DNA from: an uncultured Odoribacter sp.
Lineage (GTDB): Bacteria > Bacteroidota > Bacteroidia > Bacteroidales > Marinifilaceae
NCBI GenBank assembly: GCA_900544025.1
Contig: UQTM01000093.1
Coordinates: 1-11,385 of the forward strand
Length of the DNA stretch: 11,385 bases
Reading direction: 5' to 3'
The notes under the pieces were generated by a model. It searched no databases. It saw only the letters and a list, made by a program, of their open reading frames with translations, and had not been told where the DNA came from. Below are positions 1-5,741 of this stretch, in pieces (the stretch's first letter is position 1; each line of letters opens with the position of its first letter). A program made the position numbers and the translations under genes.

Positions 1-776
1 CCGCCAATATTCTGCGTTTTCGTGACGAAGACGGAAAACCGTTGCTCGACAAGATATTGGATGTCGCCGGACAGAAGGGAACCGGCAAATGGAGCGCGAT
101 CGCGGCGATGGACGAGAATGATCCGCTGACGTTGATCACCGAAGCGGTTTACGCCCGCTTGCTCTCGGCCTTGTATCCCGAACGAATAAAGGCGGCAAGC
201 CTTTATAGTGGAAAGTTGAAAGTTGAAAGTGGAAAGTTATCAGACAACGCTCAACTTTCAACTTTCAACTTTCAACTTTCAATTGAGGACGTCCGTCAGG
301 CACTATACGCAGCCAAGCTGATTTCCTATGCACAGGGATTCTCCTTGCTTCGCCACGCTTCCGAGCATTATGGTTGGGATTTGGATTACGGGACGATTGC
401 CCGCATCTGGCGTAAGGGGTGTATCATCCGTTCCGTCTTCCTGCAAAAGATCACGGAGGCATACCGGAAGGACCCGGACTTGGAAAACCTGCTCTTCGAT
501 GACTTTTTCCACACTAAGATACAGGAGGCTCTTCCTGCCTGGCGCCGGGTTGTCGCCGAAGGTGCGCTGAGCGGTGTCGCCCTGCCTGCCATGAGTTCAG
601 CTCTAAACTATTTTGATGGGTTGCGCACGCTGTATTCGGCAGCGAATATGATTCAGGCTCAACGCGACTATTTCGGCGCTCATACTTATGAAAGGACAGA
701 TGCTCCGCGCGGCCGGTTTTTCCATACCGATTGGAATGAGACAGGCGGGGCGGTGTCGGGAACTTATAATGTTTAA
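1..776 (+). CDS. gnd: 6-phosphogluconate dehydrogenase (decarboxylating), 3' part; runs off the left edge
   Basis: This enzyme converts 6-phosphogluconate and NADP+ to ribulose 5-phosphate, CO2 and NADPH in the cytoplasmic oxidative pentose phosphate pathway. Only the C-terminal all-helical domain is in the window; the open frame already runs from base 3, so the Rossmann domain lies upstream. Recognisable family motifs are the AGQKGTGKW signature near the left edge, a conserved helix reading YAAKLISYAQGF, and the C-terminal RDYFGAHTYER segment, which supplies substrate-binding Arg and His across the dimer. The gene ends with TAA, 20 bases before zwf, so the two are probably one operon. The odd part is positions 203-284: a heptamer palindrome is translated in frame between the KAAS and IEDVR segments. 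In E. coli, human and other homologues as I recall them, this link is about 11 residues shorter. The frame is intact, so the enzyme is probably functional. Confidence 0.95.
   Translation, partial: ANILRFRDEDGKPLLDKILDVAGQKGTGKWSAIAAMDENDPLTLITEAVYARLLSALYPERIKAASLYSGKLKVESGKLSDNAQLSTFNFQLSIEDVRQALYAAKLISYAQGFSLLRHASEHYGWDLDYGTIARIWRKGCIIRSVFLQKITEAYRKDPDLENLLFDDFFHTKIQEALPAWRRVVAEGALSGVALPAMSSALNYFDGLRTLYSAANMIQAQRDYFGAHTYERTDAPRGRFFHTDWNETGGAVSGTYNV
211..280. repeat. Palindromic heptamer repeat (4 x GAAAGTT / loop / 4 x AACTTTC) inside gnd
   Basis: Positions 211-238 are four head-to-tail heptamers, GAAAGTT, GAAAGTT, GAAAGTG and GAAAGTT. Positions 253-280 are four perfect copies of the complement, AACTTTC. 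The two 28-base arms pair with a single mismatch (231 against 260) around a 14-base loop (239-252), so mRNA or single-stranded DNA could form a long hairpin. The element is read in frame as part of gnd and gives a Ser/Lys/Leu/Phe-rich loop. No other copy occurs in this window. It resembles in principle the in-frame palindromic elements known from Rickettsia, but the sequence is different. Confidence 0.9.
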
Positions 777-796
777 TTTCATAAAAATATAACGAT

Positions 797-2302
797 ATGC
801 CCAGACCGGACAATCAGATGCTGGTTATTTTCGGCGCCTCTGGCGACCTGACCAAACGAAAGTTATTGCCTTCTCTTTTCGAGTTGTTCATTCGGGATTT
901 TTTGCCCTCGCATTTTGTTATTTTGGGTGCTGCCCGTTCGGATTTTTCCGATGAATCCTTCCGGGCGGAACAAAAGAAAAACCTGTTATCGTTCCGGGAG
1001 GGGAAAGAAACCGATAAGCAACAACTTGATCGTTTTTTAGAGCTGGTACATTACCTCAGGTTCGATTCGGACAAGGTGGAACAATACCATTTATTGAAAG
1101 AGAAGATCGAAGAGCTACGGAGAGAGCTGGATATTCCCGACCAGATCGTATTTTATCTGGCAACCCCTCCTGTACAATACGGTTTCACTGCCGGAGCTTT
1201 ACGGAAAAACGGGTTGAATAAAGCGGGCGAACCGGGAGGTTGGCGGCGGATCGTCGTCGAAAAGCCGTTCGGGCGCGATTTACAGTCGGCACAAAAGCTG
1301 AATAAGCTATTGCAGTCGATCTTTCATGAAAACGAGATTTACCGGATCGATCATTTTTTAGGTAAAGAAACGGTTCAAAATATTTTAGTGCTTCGGTTTG
1401 CCAATGAGATTTTCGAATCGCTCTGGAATCGGAATTTTATCGATGCGGTGGAAATCCGCGCTGCGGAAACCATCGGTGTGGAAGGGCGTGGTGCTTATTA
1501 TGAATCGGCGGGCGCTTTGCGGGACATGATACAAAACCACCTGATGCAGTTGATGGGATTTGTGGCTATGGAATCGCCTTCTTCTTTCGATGCCGAATTG
1601 ATGAGGGATGAAGTGGCTAAGGTTTTCCGTTCCCTGCGTCCTTTAAAACTGGACGATGTAGTGAGAGGGCAGTATATTGCCGGGGAGATAGCCGGGAAAG
1701 CCGTAGCGGGGTATCGTGCAGAAAAAAATGTTTCACCGAATTCAACCACCGAGACTTATATCGCTATGCGTTTCTTTGTCGATAACTGGCGGTGGGGCGG
1801 CGTTCCGTTTTATTTCTATACCGGGAAGCGGTTGAATGAGGCCAGATCCGAGATCATTATCCATTTTAAGAATGTTCCTCACCGTTTGTTCAATGGAATT
1901 TGTCCCGATGCTTCGTGCAACAAATTGGTCTTACGGGTAGATTCCAAAGAAAGTATTTCCTTGAAATTCGGCTTGAAAGTACCCGGCTCTTTCTTCGAAG
2001 TGAAACAGGTCAGCATGGATTTTGGATACGATTCTTTAGCCAGCACTTATATTGCGAATGCTTATGAACGCCTTTTGCTGGATGTGATGCAGGGAGATTC
2101 TACGCTGTACACCCGTACCGATGCTTTAGAAATGAGCTGGCGTTTTGTCGATCCGGTATTGCAGGCGTGGGAGGCGAATCCGGATAAAAATTTGTATTTT
2201 TATCCGGCCGGAAGTGAAGGGCCGGAGCAGCGAAAAGGTTTATTGACACAGCCTGTGCTGGCTTCTGTCGATCCCGACACGGCTTGTTCCCTGAATACTT
2301 AA
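797..2302 (+). CDS. zwf: Glucose-6-phosphate 1-dehydrogenase
   Basis: This enzyme oxidises glucose 6-phosphate to 6-phosphogluconolactone with reduction of NADP+ (or NAD+), the entry step of the oxidative pentose phosphate pathway. The protein is 501 residues, the usual length. It shows the N-terminal dinucleotide-binding motif GASGDLTKRK (residues 13-22), an EKPFG segment, the substrate-binding signature RIDHFLGKE (residues 183-191) and QNHLMQ, whose H248 corresponds to the catalytic base His240 of the Leuconostoc enzyme. The C-terminal domain is complete, with the family's YPAGSEGPE segment near the end. The ATG at 797 sits just before the Rossmann strand, as expected, and lacks a Shine-Dalgarno sequence, which is normal for Bacteroidetes. 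The gene lies 20 bases after gnd and is followed by an intrinsic terminator. The lactonase gene (pgl) often found next in Bacteroidales is not here. Confidence 0.97.
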   Translation: MPRPDNQMLVIFGASGDLTKRKLLPSLFELFIRDFLPSHFVILGAARSDFSDESFRAEQKKNLLSFREGKETDKQQLDRFLELVHYLRFDSDKVEQYHLLKEKIEELRRELDIPDQIVFYLATPPVQYGFTAGALRKNGLNKAGEPGGWRRIVVEKPFGRDLQSAQKLNKLLQSIFHENEIYRIDHFLGKETVQNILVLRFANEIFESLWNRNFIDAVEIRAAETIGVEGRGAYYESAGALRDMIQNHLMQLMGFVAMESPSSFDAELMRDEVAKVFRSLRPLKLDDVVRGQYIAGEIAGKAVAGYRAEKNVSPNSTTETYIAMRFFVDNWRWGGVPFYFYTGKRLNEARSEIIIHFKNVPHRLFNGICPDASCNKLVLRVDSKESISLKFGLKVPGSFFEVKQVSMDFGYDSLASTYIANAYERLLLDVMQGDSTLYTRTDALEMSWRFVDPVLQAWEANPDKNLYFYPAGSEGPEQRKGLLTQPVLASVDPDTACSLNT

Positions 2303-2313
2303 GGTTTTATGCT

Positions 2314-2357
2314 ATTTCTTTCCGGGCGGGGAATGAGGAGAGAAATAAATTTTTTTT
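2314..2357 (+). terminator. Rho-independent terminator after zwf
   Basis: A stem of ATTTCTTTCC (2314-2323) pairs with GGAGAGAAAT (2337-2346) at nine of ten positions, the tenth being a T-G wobble or mismatch. It is followed by a run of eight T (2350-2357). It begins 11 bases after the zwf stop and ends three bases before the ATG of the next gene. It probably ends the gnd-zwf transcript. Confidence 0.75.
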
Positions 2358-2360
2358 ATT

Positions 2361-2762
2361 ATGGAAGAATTGACTTTAACCACACCTTCGATATTGTTTT
2401 CTGCCATATCGTTGATTATGCTGGCCTATACAAACCGTTTTTTGGCGTATGCCGCTGTGATCCGTAATCTGAAAGCGGAACACGAACATAATCCTACTCC
2501 GATCACCAGCCGCCAGATCGCTAATTTGCGGAAACGGCTTTATATGGCGCGTTCGATGCAGATATTCGGAGTGAGCAGCCTGTTGCTGTGTGTGGTTTGT
2601 ACTCTTTTTATATACATCGGCTGGCAACTGACGGCTGTTTATGTTTTTGGGATCGCTCTTTTGCTGTTAGTGATTTCGCTGGCGATTTCCATCCGGGAGC
2701 TGTTGATTTCCGTCCGGGCATTGGAATATCATCTGGATGATGTGGAAAAAAATAAATATTGA
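2361..2762 (+). CDS. DUF2721 family membrane protein
   Basis: A 133-residue integral membrane protein of unknown function that I recognise as the DUF2721 family. The family start TTPSILFSAISLIMLAYTNR is intact. Predicted membrane segments are at about residues 10-31, 65-87 and 91-113. Between the first two lies a basic, hydrophilic stretch (residues 35-62) that is probably cytoplasmic. The end is charged (LDDVEKNKY). The start is fixed by the family N-terminus. The ATG lies only three bases after the T-run of the zwf terminator, so it is either expressed by read-through or from a start site within that hairpin region; TAAATTTT at 2345-2352 is a partial match to the Bacteroidetes -7 box. It converges on the next gene with one base between stop codons. 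No biochemical role can be given. Confidence 0.85.
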   Translation: MEELTLTTPSILFSAISLIMLAYTNRFLAYAAVIRNLKAEHEHNPTPITSRQIANLRKRLYMARSMQIFGVSSLLLCVVCTLFIYIGWQLTAVYVFGIALLLLVISLAISIRELLISVRALEYHLDDVEKNKY

Positions 2763-2763
2763 A

Positions 2764-3339
2764 TTATTCTTCAATTTCCTGTTCCAGTCGTTTGCCGGGA
2801 ACTATCCAGATACAGGCAATTATGATATAGCACCCGATAGAGACCCACACACTGAGAAATGCAGAAGGGATGGCGATGAGGTAGATGCCGATAGACCATT
2901 TTTCTTTTTTCTCTCTGGGATTTATCTTGCGAAGTATAAAATCTTTTCCGTGGTACCGCATCAGCTGGGCTTCGAGTATCAGGAAAGACAGCGCACACAT
3001 AAATAGCACTCCTCCATAGAATGCAACCGGGATGGGCGACAAATGATTCTCGCCCACCCAGCTGGTCGTGAAAGGAATCAGGGAAATCCAGAATAACAAA
3101 TTCAGATTAGCCCACAGAATCGTGCTATTCACCCGCTGTGTAGCTTGAAAAATATGGTGGTGGTTAATCCAGTAAATTCCAATATAAATGTAGCTGAGCA
3201 GGTAGCTGACAAAAATGGGGATTACGGGGAACAGAGATTTCATCGTTACATTTTCCGGAGCTTCCATTCCGAGTACCATAATCGTGATAATAATGGCCAG
3301 TACCCCGTCGCTGAATGCTTCCAGGCGTCCTTTGTTCAT
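2764..3339 (-). CDS. TMEM175-family (DUF1211) potassium channel-like membrane protein
   Basis: A 191-residue membrane protein of the prokaryotic TMEM175 family, whose characterised members form tetrameric potassium-permeable channels in the cytoplasmic membrane. The diagnostic motif is RLEAFSDG at residues 5-12 in the first membrane helix. Six membrane segments are visible at about residues 10-26, 38-58, 73-92, 104-124, 148-165 and 167-181, which matches the six-helix single-repeat prokaryotic form. A WINHHHIF segment (57-64) is also family-typical. The ATG at 3339 is six codons before the conserved AFSDG motif and is the natural start. The gene is convergent with the DUF2721 gene and is probably monocistronic. 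I see no clear promoter box upstream. Channel activity is inferred from the family; the ion selectivity of this protein is not shown by the sequence. Confidence 0.9.
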   Translation of the reverse strand: MNKGRLEAFSDGVLAIIITIMVLGMEAPENVTMKSLFPVIPIFVSYLLSYIYIGIYWINHHHIFQATQRVNSTILWANLNLLFWISLIPFTTSWVGENHLSPIPVAFYGGVLFMCALSFLILEAQLMRYHGKDFILRKINPREKKEKWSIGIYLIAIPSAFLSVWVSIGCYIIIACIWIVPGKRLEQEIEE

Positions 3340-3639
3340 ATCGGTTCTTGGTTTACAGTTTTTGGCAGAGTGGAGCTGCCCTGTGCTTTATGGGAATATA
3401 CGTTAGACCGGGAATCCGGGTTGCTATTCATATCCGTTTTGCCGGAGGCGCCTACCGTATTTAGTTTATTCCTCTGTCACATGAGAGACCTCTGCCGGCC
3501 GGGAAAGCAACCGATTGATTTTTAAAAATTCGTTTCACTCCGAAATAAGTTTCTGCGGAAAGTCTTATTCGGGAATATGTACCGATGAAAATGAGAGTCC
3601 TGGCGAAGTGTTTATCTTTCCGGTTGTGATCCGTACCGG
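3340..3639. other. Non-coding region between TMEM175-like and AlkZ-like genes
   Basis: About 300 bases lie between the start of one minus-strand gene and the stop of the next. An open plus-strand frame across it overlaps the TMEM175 gene in antisense and has no family features, so I regard it as spurious. The stretch holds short GC palindromes (AGGCGCCT at 3446-3453; CCGGCCGG near 3495) and two longer stem-loops listed separately. I found no convincing TAnnTTTG promoter on either strand. Confidence 0.6.
3540..3572 (-). terminator. Stem-loop, possible terminator of the AlkZ-like gene
   Basis: CCGAAATAAG (3540-3549) pairs with CTTATTCGG (3564-3572) with one bulged base, and the interior TTTC (3550-3553) pairs with GAAA (3558-3561) around the four-base loop TGCG. 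Read on the minus strand it lies about 70 bases past the stop of the AlkZ-like gene. A T5 run follows about ten bases later (in the 3526-3530 area), which is farther away than in a standard intrinsic terminator. Confidence 0.35.
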
Positions 3640-3650
3640 CTAAAGATAAA
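3611..3650 (-). terminator. Stem-loop spanning the stop codon of the AlkZ-like gene
   Basis: TTTATCTTT plus CCGG (3611-3623) pairs with CCGG and AAAGATAAA (3636-3639 and 3642-3650). A two-base bulge at 3640-3641 is part of the minus-strand TAG stop codon (3640-3642). The stem therefore has 13 pairs around a 12-base loop. There is no T-run after it on the minus strand; on the plus strand a T5 run follows directly at about 3653-3657. It may protect the mRNA end or act as a weak terminator. Confidence 0.45.
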
Positions 3651-4689
3651 AATTTTTGTGCCTTTCAATAGCAGCCTGAATCAGTTCGGGAGTCGGGAGA
3701 GCGGACGATTCGAAAAAAGAAGTTTCAATTTTCATTCCTTTGCCTTTTCCCTTTTTCTGCCAGTTACCGATGAGTTTTCCCCGGTATAGGATCACCGGAT
3801 AGAAAATGCCCCAGGAGTTATAAGCTTTGGCATAGTGTTCCGGTGAAATAACGGCGCTTCTGTCTTTATAGCCCAGTAAATATTCATCGTAAGAAGGTAA
3901 CAAATGAAGCGTTTCGTCCGGTTTCGTCTTGCCGGGACAGCTCTCGTGGACGAATAATTCCTGAGAGGCATAACGGTCGGAGATCAATTCGGAACGGATG
4001 GAATGGATCGCTTGCCGGGCTTCGGTGGCCGATAGCCCCGACCACCAGATAAAATCCTGCAAGCTGGCGGGAGAATGGCTTTGGAAATAATTGTGTGCGA
4101 GTTTTGCCAAAGCTTCTTCAACGGATAAAGGGCTGGCAGGCGGTACGCGTTCTTCCAGCAGGGCGTAAGTCGGTTTTTGGTTTTTGTCCACTCCGCTGCA
4201 AATCAGTCCTTCGGTTTCGGCATGCATCAAGAAACGGGTTATTCCGTGATTGTCTATCGGAAAGCCGCGTTGATTCAGTTCCTGTCCGATCTCTTCTTTT
4301 GTCAGACTTTTGTGACCCTCCAGCATCTTCTCGAACAAACGGTTACACCGGTGATAGTGGTCTGCGGTAACTTGCAGCTTTTGGTCTTCGGCTAACCAGA
4401 AATTGGTCGCCCTGATCCGTTTGGCGGATAAAGCCAGCATCCAGCGTATATCTTCTGCGGTTACGAAATGCCAGGTGGGGCGCATGACATGAATGCGCAG
4501 GATTTCACCTTTTTGTAAGGCTTGTTCTACCGTTTGCAGATTGCCGTTTTTCAGCCGCATCCCTACCGCCCATTTCGCCATTGTATAGTTTTGGGCTTGA
4601 ACTGCTCCCAGCCAGCCGACCACTTTTTTAGGATCGTCGAACTGGGGGTGGGTAAGTTGTTGAGTGTATGGACGGACGGTGTTTGGCAT
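3640..4689 (-). CDS. Winged-helix DNA-binding protein, AlkZ/YcaQ-like (HTH_42) family; possible DNA glycosylase
   Basis: A 349-residue cytoplasmic protein of the HTH_42 winged-helix family. Its characterised members are DNA glycosylases: Streptomyces AlkZ, which repairs azinomycin crosslinks, and E. coli YcaQ/AlkX. The family's catalytic site is a short QxQ or QxD motif in the N-terminal region. Here the segment GAVQAQNY gives Q31 and Q33, the AlkZ-like QxQ form. Downstream the family blocks ILRIHVMRPTWHFV (about 63-76), LTKEEIG and a C-terminal part with LLPSYDEYLLGYKDRS are present. The length is usual for the family. The ATG at 4689 gives MPNTVRPYTQQL, a normal family start. It stands alone, between a non-coding stretch and a tRNA. 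The substrate is unknown; no antibiotic-synthesis genes are near, so a general role in alkylation or crosslink repair is more likely than self-resistance. Confidence 0.85.
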   Translation of the reverse strand: MPNTVRPYTQQLTHPQFDDPKKVVGWLGAVQAQNYTMAKWAVGMRLKNGNLQTVEQALQKGEILRIHVMRPTWHFVTAEDIRWMLALSAKRIRATNFWLAEDQKLQVTADHYHRCNRLFEKMLEGHKSLTKEEIGQELNQRGFPIDNHGITRFLMHAETEGLICSGVDKNQKPTYALLEERVPPASPLSVEEALAKLAHNYFQSHSPASLQDFIWWSGLSATEARQAIHSIRSELISDRYASQELFVHESCPGKTKPDETLHLLPSYDEYLLGYKDRSAVISPEHYAKAYNSWGIFYPVILYRGKLIGNWQKKGKGKGMKIETSFFESSALPTPELIQAAIERHKNFYL

Positions 4690-4902
4690 ATAGATAGGGT
4701 ATTCGTTATGTTGTGTTAAATTTTGCCTGTTTTATGTTCCCGAAAATCTATTCTAAAGAATCACAGGTTATTTATATATGATTGACTTATAATTCACGAT
4801 AAAGATAGGAAAAGATATATCAATCTTGTAATAAATTGGATTATATCGTTTCATACCGAAAAGAAATAGCCGGAATATTTCAGGAAGAATACCTGTTTTG
4901 AA

Positions 4903-4952
4903 GATAAAACAAAGAACGCAACTTCATTGCTATTCAATGAGTTGCGTTTCTT
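4903..4952 (-). terminator. Intrinsic terminator of the tRNA gene
   Basis: On the minus strand, AAGAAACGCAACTCATTG (4952 down to 4935) pairs with the segment 4929-4912 with one unpaired base. The stem is about 17 pairs around a five-base loop. It is followed by TGTTTTATC (4911-4903). It begins six bases after the tRNA 3' end, a normal distance. Confidence 0.8.
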
Positions 4953-4957
4953 GTTTG

Positions 4958-5031
4958 TGGTCCTTCTTGGGCTTGAACCAAGGACTCCCTGATTATGAGT
5001 CAGGTGCTCTAACCAGCTGAGCTAAAGGACC
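4958..5031 (-). tRNA. tRNA with CAT anticodon (tRNA-Met by anticodon; features favour tRNA-Ile2)
   Basis: The minus strand folds into a complete 74-base cloverleaf. The acceptor stem GGTCCTT pairs with AAGGACC, the D arm reads AGCTCAGCTGGTTAGAGC, and the anticodon stem CCTGA/TCAGG carries loop CTCATAA with anticodon CAT (4995-4997). The T arm is CTTGG-TTCAAGC-CCAAG and the discriminator is A. CCA is not encoded (the next bases are CAA). A CAT anticodon can be elongator Met, initiator Met or the lysidine-modified Ile2. The acceptor pairs C4-G69 and C5-G68 are those by which E. coli TilS recognises Ile2, and the E. coli Met tRNA lacks them. The normal 1-72 G-C pair argues against initiator. The gene has its own promoter and terminator and is monocistronic. 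Confidence 0.96.
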
Positions 5032-5070
5032 TACTCTTTCGAGTGTTCATGCTGTTCGCATTAACGGGTG

Positions 5071-5103
5071 CAAATATAGAGATAAAATCCGGTTTTATAC
5101 AAA
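5071..5103 (-). promoter_or_regulatory. Promoter of the tRNA gene (Bacteroidetes type)
   Basis: On the minus strand a -33 box TTTG (5103-5100) is separated by 21 bases from TATATTTG (5078-5071), a perfect match to the Bacteroidetes -7 consensus TAnnTTTG. The tRNA begins 39 bases further on. This is the best promoter in the window and supports the taxonomic call. Confidence 0.8.
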
Positions 5104-5122
5104 AGATGTAAGAAAAAAATGC

Positions 5123-5130
5123 TACTTTCG
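5123..5130 (+). promoter_or_regulatory. Possible -7 box of the rlmH-kinase-HTH unit
   Basis: TACTTTCG is one base away from the TAnnTTTG consensus and lies about 100 bases before the rlmH start. No clear -33 TTTG stands at the right distance. It would be divergent from, and 20 bases away from, the tRNA promoter. Weak, but no better box is visible in the 5104-5227 interval. Confidence 0.3.
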
Positions 5131-5227
5131 TTTTATTGTTGTTATAAATTAGTGCGTTACCGATTTTGAGAAAAGGGCGGGCATGAAGGGGTGGGGCAAT
5201 GAGAACGTGCTGCTAAACGATAGGCGA

Positions 5228-5701
5228 ATGAAAATCCTTTTGTTGGTGATCGGCAAAACCGATGCTGCTTATATCCGGGCGGGAATCGAGGAATATGAAA
5301 AGCGGCTGACCCGCTATGTGCCTTATGAGATGAAAGTGCTGCCGGACGTGAAGAACTCGAAGAATATGAGCGAAACTTTGCAGAAAGAGAAAGAAGGGGA
5401 AATGCTTTTGGGAGAATTGCAGGGTACGGATTTTATTGTGCTTTTGGATGAAAACGGGAAACAATATTCTTCTGTGGGATTTTCGGAGTTTTTGGCACAA
5501 AAGATGCTGAATGGAACTAAAAGGCTTGTTTTCGTGATAGGCGGACCTTATGGTTTTGCCGAAGCGGTATATAAACGGGCTAATGATAAGATTTCATTGT
5601 CTAAAATGACTTTTTCACATCAAATGGTACGGATGATCTTTGCAGAACAGCTCTACCGGGCGATGACGATTATGCGGGGAGAGCCGTATCATCACGAATA
5701 A
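5228..5701 (+). CDS. rlmH: 23S rRNA (pseudouridine-1915-N3)-methyltransferase RlmH
   Basis: RlmH is a small dimeric SPOUT-fold enzyme that uses S-adenosylmethionine to methylate N3 of pseudouridine 1915 in helix 69 of 23S rRNA, acting on assembled 70S ribosomes. The start chosen is the ATG at 5228, which gives MKILLLVIGKTD, the conserved N-terminus, and a protein of 157 residues, the family's usual length. An upstream in-frame ATG at 5183 would add 15 residues with no family similarity. The C-terminal knot and SAM site are visible as VFVIGGPYGF and then LSKMTFSHQMVRMIFAEQLY, ending in EPYHHE as in most orthologues. It is the first gene of an apparent three-gene plus-strand unit; the sensor kinase starts 40 bases after its stop. 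A functional link to the kinase is not implied by the sequence. Confidence 0.95.
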   Translation: MKILLLVIGKTDAAYIRAGIEEYEKRLTRYVPYEMKVLPDVKNSKNMSETLQKEKEGEMLLGELQGTDFIVLLDENGKQYSSVGFSEFLAQKMLNGTKRLVFVIGGPYGFAEAVYKRANDKISLSKMTFSHQMVRMIFAEQLYRAMTIMRGEPYHHE

Positions 5702-5741
5702 ATGCAGTAAGTGACGGAATAAGTAAATTGACACCGGACGG

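Noticed and set aside
211..280. Heptamer repeats in gnd as a CRISPR array or a frameshift-prone pseudogene
   Set aside because: Units are seven bases without spacers, and the reading frame is intact to the normal gnd C-terminus.
3145..3525. A 126-codon plus-strand open frame over the TMEM175 gene start and the following gap
   Set aside because: About half is antisense to a clear TMEM175 gene and the rest has no recognisable domain or promoter.
5183..5227. Upstream ATG for rlmH
   Set aside because: The 15 added residues are not found in RlmH; the ATG at 5228 gives the standard MKILLLVIGKTD start and 157 residues.
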